Assembly: GCF_009937975.1 (NCBI RefSeq)
Contig: NZ_AP018441.1
Location: 3,410,001-3,474,000, forward strand
Direction of reading: 5' to 3'
DNA: 64,000 bases
DNA from: Undibacterium sp. YM2
Lineage (GTDB): Bacteria; Pseudomonadota; Gammaproteobacteria; Burkholderiales; Burkholderiaceae_D
The position numbers and the translations under genes are program-made. This document shows, piece by piece, positions 21,272-29,917 of this stretch. Position 1 is the first letter of the stretch. Every line of letters begins with the position of its first letter. Under the pieces are notes generated by a model. It worked only from the letters and a program-made list of their open reading frames with translations. It was not told the DNA's origin and made no database searches.

Positions 21272-23416
21272 ATGTCTCACTTTACTGTACGTCCACACTT
21301 TTTACGTCCTACCATCATTGCCTGCGCTATCGCCCAGGCTTGCCTGTTGCTGTCATCTGCGCATGCCCAAAGCAGCGCAGGAAACGACAAATCCCTGCCA
21401 GAAGTGACTATCACTGGCAGCAAAGGTACAGAAAACAAGGTAGAGCGCAGCAAAGTCACAGGTTTTATCGATGCGGCACTGTTGGATACGCCTAACTCAG
21501 TCAATGCCTTCAGCACGGCACAGATGCAAGACCTGCGCATACGCCAGACTACGGATGCGATGAAATATGACGCCAGTGTCAATGATGCGTATAACGCCAT
21601 TGGTTATGCCGAGCAATTCTCCATACGTGGTTTTGCCTTGGATAATTCCAGCAGCTACCGCAAGGACGGCTTTGCCATTCCCGGTGACGCTTCCATTCCA
21701 TTGGAAAATAAAGAGCGTGTAGAAATACTCAAGGGAATAGCTGGCTTCCAGGCTGGCTTTGGCACGCCAGGTGGCATCATCAATTATGTGACCAAGCGCC
21801 CTGCCAGCTATGCCGTTCGCTCTGCCACATTTGAAATCAGCGAGCGTGGCACTGTATATGGCGCAGCGGACATCAGTGACAATTCCAGCGACAAGCAATT
21901 TGGCTTCCGCATCAATGCAGCGGGCGAGCGCCTACGCTCTTATGTCAAAGGGGCTGACGGTAACCGCCAGTTCGTTTCTGCTGCATTTGACTGGCACATC
22001 ACACCACAAGCCCTGTTGCAAATCGATGCTGACTACCAGCACAAATCGCAATTGTCGGTACCAGGTTTTCAATTATTCAATGGCACTGATTTACCACGTG
22101 GCATCCCTGCTGACCTGATGCTCAATGCTCAGCCGTGGGCAAGACCGGTAGATACCCGCAACAGCAATCTTGGCCTGCGTTTTGAATATCAGATCAATGC
22201 TGACTGGCGCGCCAGTATCTCAGCCAACAAGCATGAATTCAAGCGCGATGACTACACCGCCTTCCCTTATGGCTGTGGTGCAGCCAATTTGTATCCGGGC
22301 TATTGCGCGAATGGTGACTATGATGTGTATGATTATCAAAGCGTGAATGAATCCAAATCGCTGTGGGGCACTCAAGCCCTGCTGAATGGCAAATTCAATC
22401 TGGGCGGCATGCAGCACGAGCTGGCTGTTGGCCTCAGCAATTCACAGCGTAAAGATTATTTTGGTGATTATGTGTATGACTATGCGGGCAGCAGCAATTT
22501 GTTCCGTCCTGTCAGCGTAATGCCATCTGCAAATAAAACCGGCCCGGTTTTGTTGCGCCGTACTGACAAGGAATGGTCCGCATTTGTACAGGACATTATC
22601 AGTCTGCAAAACAATCTGAAACTGCATCTGGGTCTGCGTCATCTGAACATCTCGCGCACCCAGCTTGATAATCCTGGCTATGACCAGAACAAGTTCCTGT
22701 CGACGGCTGCGCTGGTTTTCAAACCAGTACAGCAAGTTTCTGTGTACGGTAGTTTTGCCCAGGGACTGGAACATGGCGGCATCGCGCCATTCGGCACCAG
22801 CAATGCCAGCCAGATGCTGACCCCTGGCAAATCCACGCAAATTGAATTTGGTGTGAAGGCCGATGTGCAACGTGACCTGAGCCTGTCTGCAGCCATCTTC
22901 CGCATCAAGAAGCCGCTGGAATATACCAATAGCAGCAATACCTATGTCAGCAATGGTGAAGCCCTGCATACTGGCCTGGAGCTCTCTGCCCAGGGCAAGC
23001 TGACATCGCAACTGAATCTGGGTGCAAGCATCACTGCACTGGACGCCAAACAGCAAAACACCGGCATCATCAGCCTTGATGACAAGCGCGTCATGAATGT
23101 GCCGCGTTTCAAATCGACAGTCTATGCAGATTATGCGATAGCTGAAGTCAAAGGTTTGAATGTGAATGCGAGCTGGCAATATGCGAGCAGCAAGGCCTTC
23201 AGCCCGGACAATAGCGTTACAGTGCCTGGCTATCACGTTGTCAACCTAGGGGCCCGCTATGCGACGCAAATCGGCAATACGGCCACTACCCTGCGCTTTA
23301 ATATCGATAATGCACTGGACAAGTTTTACTGGCGTGATGTGACGCAATCACTGGGTGGTTATTTATTCCCTGGGGCGCCGCGCACGTATAAAGTGTCAGC
23401 GCAATTTGATTTCTGA
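21272..23416 (+). CDS. TonB-dependent outer-membrane receptor under TPP riboswitch control
   Basis: 714 aa. Signal peptide about 1-32 (ends SSAHA). A TonB-box-like segment PEVTITGS follows, then the plug domain (about 50-170, DTPNSVNAFSTAQMQDLRIRQ, and QFSIRGFALDNSSSYRKDGF, then ERVEILKGIAGFQAGFGTPGGIINYVTKRP). The remaining 540 residues form the beta-barrel ending in the terminal aromatic signature KVSAQFDF. By sequence it resembles siderophore receptors (TIGR01783 type), but the riboswitch upstream argues for thiamine or a thiamine precursor as ligand. No thi biosynthetic gene adjoins. A terminator follows at 23434. Confidence 0.92.
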   Translation: MSHFTVRPHFLRPTIIACAIAQACLLLSSAHAQSSAGNDKSLPEVTITGSKGTENKVERSKVTGFIDAALLDTPNSVNAFSTAQMQDLRIRQTTDAMKYDASVNDAYNAIGYAEQFSIRGFALDNSSSYRKDGFAIPGDASIPLENKERVEILKGIAGFQAGFGTPGGIINYVTKRPASYAVRSATFEISERGTVYGAADISDNSSDKQFGFRINAAGERLRSYVKGADGNRQFVSAAFDWHITPQALLQIDADYQHKSQLSVPGFQLFNGTDLPRGIPADLMLNAQPWARPVDTRNSNLGLRFEYQINADWRASISANKHEFKRDDYTAFPYGCGAANLYPGYCANGDYDVYDYQSVNESKSLWGTQALLNGKFNLGGMQHELAVGLSNSQRKDYFGDYVYDYAGSSNLFRPVSVMPSANKTGPVLLRRTDKEWSAFVQDIISLQNNLKLHLGLRHLNISRTQLDNPGYDQNKFLSTAALVFKPVQQVSVYGSFAQGLEHGGIAPFGTSNASQMLTPGKSTQIEFGVKADVQRDLSLSAAIFRIKKPLEYTNSSNTYVSNGEALHTGLELSAQGKLTSQLNLGASITALDAKQQNTGIISLDDKRVMNVPRFKSTVYADYAIAEVKGLNVNASWQYASSKAFSPDNSVTVPGYHVVNLGARYATQIGNTATTLRFNIDNALDKFYWRDVTQSLGGYLFPGAPRTYKVSAQFDF

Positions 23417-23433
23417 TACTGCCCGATCCATTC

Positions 23434-23469
23434 AAAAAGCGATGCCAGTTTATCTCGCATCGCTTTTTT
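23434..23469 (+). terminator. Terminator after the TonB-dependent receptor
   Basis: Stem AAAAAGCGATGC / GCATCGCTTTTT (12 bp, 11-nt loop) followed by further T residues, 18 bases after the stop. Confidence 0.9.
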
Positions 23470-23563
23470 ATTGCCTGCAGTACTGCTATTTAATACTTTT
23501 CAGTCTATCCGTGGCATTAGATAGAGAATATGTCATCCTTATAGCTCGCATTCAGACAAACCT

Positions 23564-24094
23564 ATGGGTAAGGACATGATGAATACCTTCAAGTATATTT
23601 TTGTGATCGCAGGCAGTCTGCTCGCCAGTCTTGCAAGTGCGGAAGAAGTATTGAAATGCCGCGCCAATTTCCCTGATTTTGGGAATGGCAAGCACCAGTT
23701 TGAAATACAGATAGACAAACTGGCAGACGGCAAACTCGCAGGGGAAATCGACGGCAAACCCGCCAATCAGGATATCAAAATGAAAGAGTATTTGATATCA
23801 CCTGCACTGGACTATGAGACAGATCCGTACTCAGCCGCTTTTGGCAAGCTCAATGAAGCAGAGACCGCTCTCATTCATATCCATAAATTGCAACAAGACC
23901 CCTATGCCGGACAAAAACCGCTGGTTTCATTCCCATTAAAGGAAGTGAGCAAGGTGCATTATTACGATATGGTCGGTGGTGCAGGCAGTAAAGCCAACAA
24001 ATTTGGTGGCACGATACTTTTCGAGGCCTATAACAAATCAGGCAAGCGCCTGGGTCGTGTGTTCAGGTCCATCATGGTGGCGGATTGCATTTGA
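23564..24094 (+). CDS. Hypothetical exported protein
   Basis: 176 aa. Signal peptide in the first 25-30 residues (FKYIFVIAGSLLASLASAEE). The mature protein has two cysteines (KCRANF and the C-terminal DCI) that may form a disulfide; the rest is mixed charged/polar with no family recognised. An internal start at 23579 is possible, with AAGGA four bases before it. No operon partners; the stop lies within a 10-bp tandem repeat. Confidence 0.7.
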   Translation: MGKDMMNTFKYIFVIAGSLLASLASAEEVLKCRANFPDFGNGKHQFEIQIDKLADGKLAGEIDGKPANQDIKMKEYLISPALDYETDPYSAAFGKLNEAETALIHIHKLQQDPYAGQKPLVSFPLKEVSKVHYYDMVGGAGSKANKFGGTILFEAYNKSGKRLGRVFRSIMVADCI

Positions 24095-24122
24095 TCGCAT
24101 TTGATTGCATTTGATTGCATTT
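24083..24122 (+). repeat. Four tandem copies of a 10-bp unit GATTGCATTT
   Basis: Copies at 24083, 24093, 24103 and 24113; the second has one change (C for T). The first copy is coding and includes the last codons of the upstream gene, and the stop TGA spans the first/second junction. Likely slippage-generated. Confidence 0.9.
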
Positions 24123-24172
24123 GCTTACCCCAGCTTGCCAGATACAATTCGTGAGGGCAAGGAGTGGTAAGC
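24123..24172. terminator. Imperfect hairpin between convergent genes
   Basis: GCTTACC...GCTTGCC pairs with GGCAAG...GGTAAGC across a 16-base loop with an internal bulge. It lies between the hypothetical gene and ppx, which converge, and may end both transcripts. No strong T-run. Confidence 0.35.
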
Positions 24173-24186
24173 AGTACGCAGGAAAA

Positions 24187-25644
24187 TTACACGTTCGCCC
24201 TGACCAGAAAATCTATGCCTATCTCACGCCAGGCTTCAATTTCTTTCTGCAGCCAGTAAGCAACTGTGGGGTGGACACTGACCCAGTCGCGTTTCATTTC
24301 AAGCTCAACACGCCCTTTCATTTTCAGGCGCACATCTTCAAAATCAATTTCTGCGCGTGAATGCATGAGCATCACCGCCAGACGCAGTGCCAGCACCGCC
24401 TTGGCAAAATCCTGGTCAGCAAGGCCATCACCGACCTTGCGCAGATTGCCTTTCTGACTAAGGATAAGCTTGCTCATCACCCGCTGCTCTCGCGTGGTAA
24501 AGCCTGCCATGTCGGCATTCTCTATCATGTAAGCGCCGTGCTTGTGATAACCGGTATGCGAGATCGCCATGCCGACTTCATGCAGGGTCGCACTCCATTG
24601 CAATAAGCGCACATAGGTGTCGCCAGCAGGTTTCAATTGCAGATACAGGGACTTCACCATGTCCGCCACCCGGTTCGCCCGCGACATATCGGTACGGAAC
24701 AAATTGGCAAAAGACTGTACTGCAACTTCACGGCGGTCACGCTTGGTGGCGCGCAAATACAAATCCCACATCACACCCATGCGCAAACCGGCTTCTATGG
24801 GCAGCAGGACACTGATATTAAATTCTGTCATGAGGCCTATCAGTATGGCCAGGCCACCTACTACCATGGCAACGCGTTCTGGTTTGATGCCGCTTAACTC
24901 CAGTTGATCTATCTGCCCGCATTGCACACAATATTGTTTAAGTGCATTCAGGCTTTTCAAGGTCAAGGTGCCATCGCCGAGCCCACCTTTGCTGATCGCA
25001 TCAGAAATCGCTCGCATGGTACCTGATGAGCCATAAGCCTTGCGCCAATGTTGTGGCTGATAAGGTGGTGCGGCATCTTCAAACATGGAGCGGGCTGACA
25101 GGACGGCAGCCTCAAATGCGGCATCCGTCAAACGCCCATCCGGGAAGAAGCTCGCGCTGTGCTTGACTGTCCCTATGCTGAAGGATTCTACTCTGAGTAT
25201 CTCATGACCATGGCCAAGTATCACTTCAGTTGAACCACCACCGATATCCAGCACCAAACGACGCTCACCAGGTATCGCCACCGCATTTGATACGCCGATA
25301 TAAATCAGACGCCCCTCTTCTTCACCTGAAATAACCTCGATAGGACAGCCTATGGCGGCCTCTGCCAGTGGCAATAATTGCGCCGCATTTTTTGCGATGC
25401 GTATGGTGTTCGTAGCGACTACCCGCAAGTTTTCTACCGGATAGGCATTCAGGATTTCACGAAAGCGCGCCAGGCAATTAATCGCTTTTTGCATGGCCTC
25501 TGGCGTCAGGTTGCCGTTTTTATCCAGGCCTGCTGCAAGGCGTATCGGGTCGCGCGCGCTTTTGATGACTTTGATGACATCGCCTTCATGCCGGGCAATG
25601 TGCATGCGAAAACTGTTGGAACCCAGATCAACGGCGGCCAGCAT
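24187..25644 (-). CDS. ppx: Exopolyphosphatase / guanosine pentaphosphatase (Ppx/GppA)
   Basis: 485 aa ASKHA-fold phosphatase that releases phosphate from the end of polyphosphate (or from pppGpp). N-terminal phosphate motif VDLGSNSFRM at residues 5-14; the second motif VLDIGGGSTEVILG at about 140; SGEEEGRLIY between. The C-terminal third (about 300-485) is the HD-like helical domain (LHEVGMAISHTGYHKHGAYMI). Ppx and GppA cannot be distinguished securely by sequence; a single ppx homologue is usual in this order, often near polyphosphate kinase, which is not in this window. Confidence 0.92.
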   Translation of the reverse strand: MLAAVDLGSNSFRMHIARHEGDVIKVIKSARDPIRLAAGLDKNGNLTPEAMQKAINCLARFREILNAYPVENLRVVATNTIRIAKNAAQLLPLAEAAIGCPIEVISGEEEGRLIYIGVSNAVAIPGERRLVLDIGGGSTEVILGHGHEILRVESFSIGTVKHSASFFPDGRLTDAAFEAAVLSARSMFEDAAPPYQPQHWRKAYGSSGTMRAISDAISKGGLGDGTLTLKSLNALKQYCVQCGQIDQLELSGIKPERVAMVVGGLAILIGLMTEFNISVLLPIEAGLRMGVMWDLYLRATKRDRREVAVQSFANLFRTDMSRANRVADMVKSLYLQLKPAGDTYVRLLQWSATLHEVGMAISHTGYHKHGAYMIENADMAGFTTREQRVMSKLILSQKGNLRKVGDGLADQDFAKAVLALRLAVMLMHSRAEIDFEDVRLKMKGRVELEMKRDWVSVHPTVAYWLQKEIEAWREIGIDFLVRANV

Positions 25645-25795
25645 GCTTTCTATCCTTTACTGAATGTGAATATGACAATCAAAAAACGTACAGAAAAAAC
25701 CAGGTGAATTACAGAATAAGCATAAATGATATTAATCATTTTTTATGACCTTACAGTGACCATGTCAAACTGCGGTGGTTAGTGCACCACAAATC

Positions 25796-26677
25796 TCAGG
25801 GCTGCACAAAAAATCTTCTCTGCATTGCTTCCAGTCCCGTGGTCTTCAGCACTTCGGCCAGACGTTCTGCAGGTCGTTTGGCTGGCAAGCCCTTGTATTC
25901 TGCCACGATGAGTTCGTTTTTCATCGAATGTTCCCATCCTACCAGTTCTGTGACCCTGACCTGATAACCATGCGCTTCCAGTTGCAAACAACGCAGCACA
26001 TTGGTGATCTGGCTACCGAATTCGCGCGTGTGTATGGGATGACGCCACATTTCTGACAAAGGGTTATTTTTTACAGCATCGCCCTTGGACTTGCGCAACT
26101 CTGCCGCCACCTCTGCCTGGCAACAAGGTACCAGCACCATGAACTGGGCCTTCTTCTTGAGGGCAAACTGTATCGCATCATCTGTCGCTGTATCACAGGC
26201 ATGCAAGGCAGTGACGATATCGATTTTTTCTGGCAAGGCAGATGAGGTAATCGAATCGGCAACAGATAAATTCAAAAAAGACATGCCAGGAAAATCCAGA
26301 CGCTGCGCCAGCTCGGTGGAGCGCTGCACCAGTTCATCACGTGTCTCTATGCCATAAATCCTGGCCTTGCTTTGTGCTTGTTCTGACTTGAAGAACAGGT
26401 CATACAGAATGAAACCCAGATAAGACTTGCCCGCACCATGATCCACCAGGCTGATATCAGCATGGTCTTGCTGCAATTTCTGCAATAGCGGTTCTATGAA
26501 CTGATACAGATGATAAACCTGCTTGAGCTTGCGGCGGCTATCCTGGTTCATCTTGCCATCACGCGTGAGGATATGCAGTTCCTTGAGCAACTCCAGCGAC
26601 TGGCCAGGGCGTATTTCATGCTTTTCCGACTTATCCGCAGGGGCGGTACTGGCAGTTTTCTTTTTCATGGCTTTCAT
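25796..26677 (-). CDS. SAM-dependent methyltransferase (Methyltransf_32-like)
   Basis: 293 aa. A basic N-terminus (KKKTAS) precedes a helical region, then the Rossmann core starts at about residue 78 with LVDHGAGKSYLGFILYDLF, an unusual motif I, followed by YGIETRDELVQRS and the motif IV region DIVTALHACDTATDDA, with LVPCCQAEVAAEL beyond. The H-A-C-D-T-A-T-D and PCC motifs match the Methyltransf_32 family; target unknown (RNA or small molecules are possible). Stands alone on the minus strand with about 150 non-coding bases downstream. Confidence 0.8.
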   Translation of the reverse strand: MKAMKKKTASTAPADKSEKHEIRPGQSLELLKELHILTRDGKMNQDSRRKLKQVYHLYQFIEPLLQKLQQDHADISLVDHGAGKSYLGFILYDLFFKSEQAQSKARIYGIETRDELVQRSTELAQRLDFPGMSFLNLSVADSITSSALPEKIDIVTALHACDTATDDAIQFALKKKAQFMVLVPCCQAEVAAELRKSKGDAVKNNPLSEMWRHPIHTREFGSQITNVLRCLQLEAHGYQVRVTELVGWEHSMKNELIVAEYKGLPAKRPAERLAEVLKTTGLEAMQRRFFVQP

Positions 26678-26988
26678 TCATCGTGCACTAACATAAGGTC
26701 CAGCATGATAAGGCATAAGCACTTACCCGGCAAAAAAAACAGGCTTGCGTCATACACAGAGGCTGTCAAATCAGGCTGTAATTTACCTTAACAGTCTTTC
26801 AGAGAAATTTCCCCCTCAAAAGCATGAATGACACAGTCTGTGTCAATTACACAATCATTAAAGGGCAAGCATGCATCATGGCAAAGTATTAGGACAAATA
26901 ATAGCCTATTAGTGATTTAAGCTTTACTCGTTGCCTGCAGTATGAATGACAGCAACACACTCCCCTGATCAATAAGCAAGGACGCCCT
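26678..26988. other. Intergenic region with a 17-bp operator-like palindrome
   Basis: 311 bases between divergent genes. Holds the perfect inverted repeat at 26829-26845; apart from this nothing is recognised. Confidence 0.6.
26829..26845. promoter_or_regulatory. Perfect palindrome TGACACAG-T-CTGTGTCA
   Basis: 8-bp arms around one base, 144 bases upstream of the gene at 26989. The symmetry and size fit a dimeric repressor or activator site. No regulator can be assigned. Confidence 0.45.
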
Positions 26989-27585
26989 ATGAACACCATC
27001 GCCAAACACGAAATCGAACTGACAGACCCATCTGACCTGAAACGCCGCAGTTTGCTACAACTGGCTGCAGGGCTTGCCGCATCAACAACGGCAATACAAA
27101 CAACAGCGGCCATATCATCTCCAGCTGCTCCCGCTGCAACAGGCAAACCCGGGGACTTTCACTTTTTGTCTGGCAACTGGAAAATCAAACACCGCCGCCT
27201 GAAAGACAAGGAATGGGATATCTTTGAAGGCGAAGCCAGCGTCATTGAAATAATTGGTGGCGTCGCCAGCATAGAAGAACTGCGCATACCCGCACGCGAC
27301 TTCAGCGGCATGGGTCTGAGGTTGCTCGATACTGAGCGCAAGCTGTGGGCCGATTACTGGGTCAATGGAAAAAACGGCGTATTGAGCCCACCGCCATCCT
27401 GGGGCAGCTTCGTCAATGGCGTGGGCACCTGGGAATCGGAAGACAAGGATGGCGAGCAACCCATCCTGGTACGCGGCGTCTGGGACCAGATCACCAGCAA
27501 TTCCTGCCTCTGGTACCAGACCATCTCACGCGACCAGGGGCAAAACTGGCAAGAGAACTGGGTCATGCATTGGCAGCGCGCCTGA
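26989..27585 (+). CDS. Hypothetical protein with Tat-like signal (DUF1579-like fold)
   Basis: 198 aa. N-terminal KRRSLLQLAAGLAAST at residues 19-34 resembles a twin-arginine signal with a long n-region. The mature part begins GDFHFLSGNWKIKHRRLKDKEWDIFEG and contains W-rich beta-strand segments up to ENWVMHWQRA. This pattern is shared by small lipocalin-like proteins (DUF1579 group) of unknown function. Single gene; start chosen at ATG behind AAGGACG. Confidence 0.65.
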   Translation: MNTIAKHEIELTDPSDLKRRSLLQLAAGLAASTTAIQTTAAISSPAAPAATGKPGDFHFLSGNWKIKHRRLKDKEWDIFEGEASVIEIIGGVASIEELRIPARDFSGMGLRLLDTERKLWADYWVNGKNGVLSPPPSWGSFVNGVGTWESEDKDGEQPILVRGVWDQITSNSCLWYQTISRDQGQNWQENWVMHWQRA

Positions 27586-27622
27586 GTCACACTGCATCAC
27601 CCCAGACCAGAGGCTGCGCCAC

Positions 27623-27955
27623 TTAATGCGCGGCAGCCCTGGAAAATACATTCATGATAATCACACCAGCCATGATGAACGCAATACCAATCAGGGCAGG
27701 CATATCAAGTTTTTGTCCAAATAAAAACCACCCTATGAGTGTGACCAGCACGATGCCAACACCAGACCAGACAGCGTAAGCCACGCCCACAGGAATAACT
27801 CTTAGGGTCAGCGATAGAAAGTAAAACGCCAGCCCGTACCCGAGCACCACCAATACAGATGGCCACAAGCGCGTGAAACCTTCGCTGGCCTTCAGTGACG
27901 AAGTAGCAATAGTTTCAGCAATGATGGCAAAGCCTAGTAACAGCCATTTATTCAT
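27623..27955 (-). CDS. Small multidrug resistance (SMR) transporter, EmrE/SugE type
   Basis: 110 aa with four membrane helices. Starts MNKWLLLGFAIIAETIATSSLKASEGFTRLWP: the membrane-embedded Glu14-equivalent (AIIAETIATSSLK) used for proton/cation exchange is present, as are VAYAVWSGVGIVLVTLIGW and LIGIAFIMAGVIIMN. The A-E-T-x-x-T/S-x-x-K pattern favours the Qac/EmrE subgroup that exports quaternary cations. The start is placed at 27955; the frame stays open through the upstream tRNA genes, but that part is not coding. Confidence 0.93.
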   Translation of the reverse strand: MNKWLLLGFAIIAETIATSSLKASEGFTRLWPSVLVVLGYGLAFYFLSLTLRVIPVGVAYAVWSGVGIVLVTLIGWFLFGQKLDMPALIGIAFIMAGVIIMNVFSRAAAH

Positions 27956-28056
27956 GATGCCAGCTCCTGGAGTTGTTATTACTGATAGCTCACCCGATTG
28001 AAATACCGGCAATAACTTTATACTCAAAACTGAGTAAATACCGAAAGCAGAAAAGC

Positions 28057-28087
28057 AAAAAGCCAACCCCTTAAGATTGGCTTTTTT
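28057..28087 (-). terminator. Terminator after the tRNA-Lys genes
   Basis: AGCCAA (28061-28066) / TTGGCT (28077-28082) with A-run and T-run flanks, 12 bases after the 3' end of the downstream tRNA-Lys. Confidence 0.7.
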
Positions 28088-28098
28088 GCTATATGTCT

Positions 28099-28174
28099 TG
28101 GTAGGCCGTGCGGGATTCGAACCTGCGACCAACGGATTAAAAGTCCGCTGCTCTACCAGCTGAGCTAACGACCC
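28099..28174 (-). tRNA. tRNA-Lys (UUU anticodon), copy 1
   Basis: 76 nt with encoded CCA. Acceptor stem GGGUCGU/ACGGCCU, anticodon loop CUUUUAA with anticodon UUU, T-arm GCAGGUUCGAAUCCCGC. Identical in sequence to copy 2. Confidence 0.97.
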
Positions 28175-28199
28175 AAAACTGCTTACTGCTAAAAAATTT

Positions 28200-28228
28200 A
28201 AAGACTTAGTAATGTGACCTAAGTCTTT
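28200..28228. repeat. Perfect 10-bp inverted repeat between the two tRNA-Lys genes
   Basis: AAAGACTTAG / CTAAGTCTTT around a 9-nt loop. It may be a processing structure or partial terminator in the tRNA transcript. Confidence 0.6.
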
Positions 28229-28236
28229 TATGTTCG

Positions 28237-28312
28237 TGGTAGGCCGTGCGGGATTCGAACCTGCGACCAACGGATTAAAAGTCCGCTGCTCTACCAGCTG
28301 AGCTAACGACCC
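28237..28312 (-). tRNA. tRNA-Lys (UUU anticodon), copy 2
   Basis: 76 nt, identical to copy 1 including CCA. First in the transcript, directly downstream of a consensus promoter. Confidence 0.97.
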
Positions 28313-28325
28313 CCGAAAGACCAAA

Positions 28326-28354
28326 ATTATAGTATGTTCCAGATACTCTGTCAA
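28326..28354 (-). promoter_or_regulatory. Consensus sigma70 promoter for the tRNA-Lys pair
   Basis: On the minus strand TTGACA (complement of 28349-28354), exactly 17 bases, then TATAAT (complement of 28326-28331). Both hexamers are perfect. It lies 14 bases before the tRNA 5' end. Confidence 0.92.
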
Positions 28355-28483
28355 CGGCGTTACTGGAATAAGAAAGGATAGGCCTGTCAGGCAGACTTGA
28401 TTTTCCGGTCCTGCATAGGAGGATAGTATGCCATGCAGGAGATTCTGGCGTCGCCCTTACGCAACGCCATGATAAAGCCGGGC

Positions 28484-29245
28484 TTACTTCAATGCTGCCA
28501 AACGGTTCTTGGCCGCGTGTGCGGCTTCGGTGTCAGGGTATTTTGCCAGGACGCTTTCCAGTACTTTTTTAGCTGCTGGTTTTTCCTTGAGCTCTATGTG
28601 ACAAGAAGCGATGTTCAGCAAGGCATCGGGTGCTTTGGGATGATCTGGATAACTCTTGACCACTTGCTGCATGTTTGCAATCGCATTGCGGAAATCGCGT
28701 TGCGCGAAATATGAGAAACCCAACCAGTATTGCGCAGATCCGGCAAAGGCAGATTGTGGGTAATTGGTGAGGAAGTTGGTATAAGCCGGTGCTGCCGCCT
28801 TGTAGTCACCTGCTTTGAACAGGGCCATGGCAGCATCGAAGGTGCGTTGCTCATTGACGTCAACTGTGGCTTCCTGTCCATCAACGGTCATGCGCTTTGG
28901 CTCGAGCTTGCGCACCCGGTTATCGAGATCAACATAAAAATCCTGCTGGCGCTTCTGGGCATTGGTAAGGTCGTTTGTCAGCACTTCTATCTGACCACGG
29001 AGTTTTGAAATTTCTGCGCGCAATGCTTCATTTTCATTCGCCAACTCCAGCACAGTACCCTTGTCTGCCTTGGTCTCGAGCTTGGAATCAAGCCTGGCAT
29101 TGACCGCATCCACTTTTGCACGCAGGTCCAAGATGGCTTTGCGTGCCTCATCATCGTCAAAAATACCTGCAGAAGCCAGGCCAGGCAAGAATGCGCAAGA
29201 CAGAGCGGCGGCGAGAATGGTAGTACGTAAGGAATTGAGTTTCAT
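28484..29245 (-). CDS. cpoB: Tol-Pal system protein CpoB/YbgF
   Basis: 253 aa periplasmic protein linking Tol-Pal to peptidoglycan synthesis during constriction. Signal peptide about 1-26 (ends LASAG). A coiled-coil region follows (about 30-110, with ANENEALRAEISKLRGQIEVL) that trimerises in homologues. The C-terminal TPR domain starts EQRTFDAAMALFKAGDYKAAAPAYTNFL and contains three helical repeats (YPQSAFAGSAQYWLGFSYFAQRDF and so on). Last gene of tolA-tolB-pal-cpoB. Confidence 0.94.
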   Translation of the reverse strand: MKLNSLRTTILAAALSCAFLPGLASAGIFDDDEARKAILDLRAKVDAVNARLDSKLETKADKGTVLELANENEALRAEISKLRGQIEVLTNDLTNAQKRQQDFYVDLDNRVRKLEPKRMTVDGQEATVDVNEQRTFDAAMALFKAGDYKAAAPAYTNFLTNYPQSAFAGSAQYWLGFSYFAQRDFRNAIANMQQVVKSYPDHPKAPDALLNIASCHIELKEKPAAKKVLESVLAKYPDTEAAHAAKNRLAALK

Positions 29246-29307
29246 GGCGATCTGAAAAAATGAAAACGCGCAGCAGCTTCATGGCAAAGTTGCTGCGCCA
29301 AATGCAA

Positions 29308-29330
29308 AGAAAGCCTCAACAGAGGCTTTC
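29308..29330 (-). terminator. Hairpin between pal and cpoB
   Basis: AAAGCCTC / GAGGCTTT with loop AACA (29310-29329), just after the pal stop. A second imperfect stem (29268-29298) follows. Possibly an attenuating structure between pal and cpoB rather than a full stop. Confidence 0.5.
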
Positions 29331-29340
29331 AAATATGGGA

Positions 29341-29868
29341 TTACTTGTACAGAATGTCTGCGCGACGGTTTTCTGCCCAGGAGGCTTCATCGCTACCAGT
29401 TGCCTTTGGTTTTTCCTTACCCAAAGAAACCGCTTCGATTTGCGCATCGGACACACCCAGCAAAGTCAGGGACTTGCGCACGGCTTCTGCACGTTTTTGG
29501 CCCAGTGCCAGATTGTATTCACGGCCACCACGTTCATCGGTATTACCCTGAATCAGGATATTACGGTTCTTGTTTGTCGCCAGGAATTTTGCGTGTGCAT
29601 CAACGACTGGTTTGAACTCTTCTTTGACGGCATAGCTGTCATAGTCAAAATACACACTACGCTTGGCCAATGCACCTTGAGTCAGCGGATCAACAGTCGC
29701 GGTGACTTGTTTCACAGTGTTTGTATCTGCGCCGGCTGTTGCCATTGTGTTAGTGGATTTATCTTCGACTTTCTTTTCTTCCAGTGGTACTTTGGAAGCA
29801 CAGGCTGTCATCAGAACAACGCTGGAAATCAAGATCGCCAGGGTTTTGGATTGGGAAGTAATACGCAT
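29341..29868 (-). CDS. pal: Peptidoglycan-associated lipoprotein Pal
   Basis: 175 aa outer-membrane lipoprotein anchoring the membrane to peptidoglycan. Lipobox VVLMTACAS places the lipidated Cys at about residue 23. After a flexible linker, the OmpA-like domain (about 65-175) has YFDYDSYAVKEEF, the peptidoglycan-binding IQGNTDERGGREYNLALGQ and KRAEAVRKSL. Lies 49 bases after tolB. Confidence 0.96.
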   Translation of the reverse strand: MRITSQSKTLAILISSVVLMTACASKVPLEEKKVEDKSTNTMATAGADTNTVKQVTATVDPLTQGALAKRSVYFDYDSYAVKEEFKPVVDAHAKFLATNKNRNILIQGNTDERGGREYNLALGQKRAEAVRKSLTLLGVSDAQIEAVSLGKEKPKATGSDEASWAENRRADILYK

Positions 29869-29917
29869 TTTCTCTCCTGATTAAAATAGGTAAGCAAATA
29901 TTAATAGTTAGTACTGC

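Noticed and set aside
22442..23236. 264-codon open frame opposite the TonB receptor gene
   Set aside because: Antisense shadow of a well-supported gene.
24083..24122. Short direct repeats considered as a CRISPR array
   Set aside because: 10-bp contiguous units with no spacers; a simple tandem repeat.
25724..25744. Inverted repeat AAATGAT-ATTA-ATCATTT
   Set aside because: AT-only stem near the end of the methyltransferase gene; too weak to call a terminator or operator.
27956..28354. Reading frame through both tRNA-Lys genes giving a repeated SLAQLVEQRTFNPLVAGSNP peptide
   Set aside because: This is the well-known spurious translation of tRNA sequence on the minus strand; the real gene starts at 27955.
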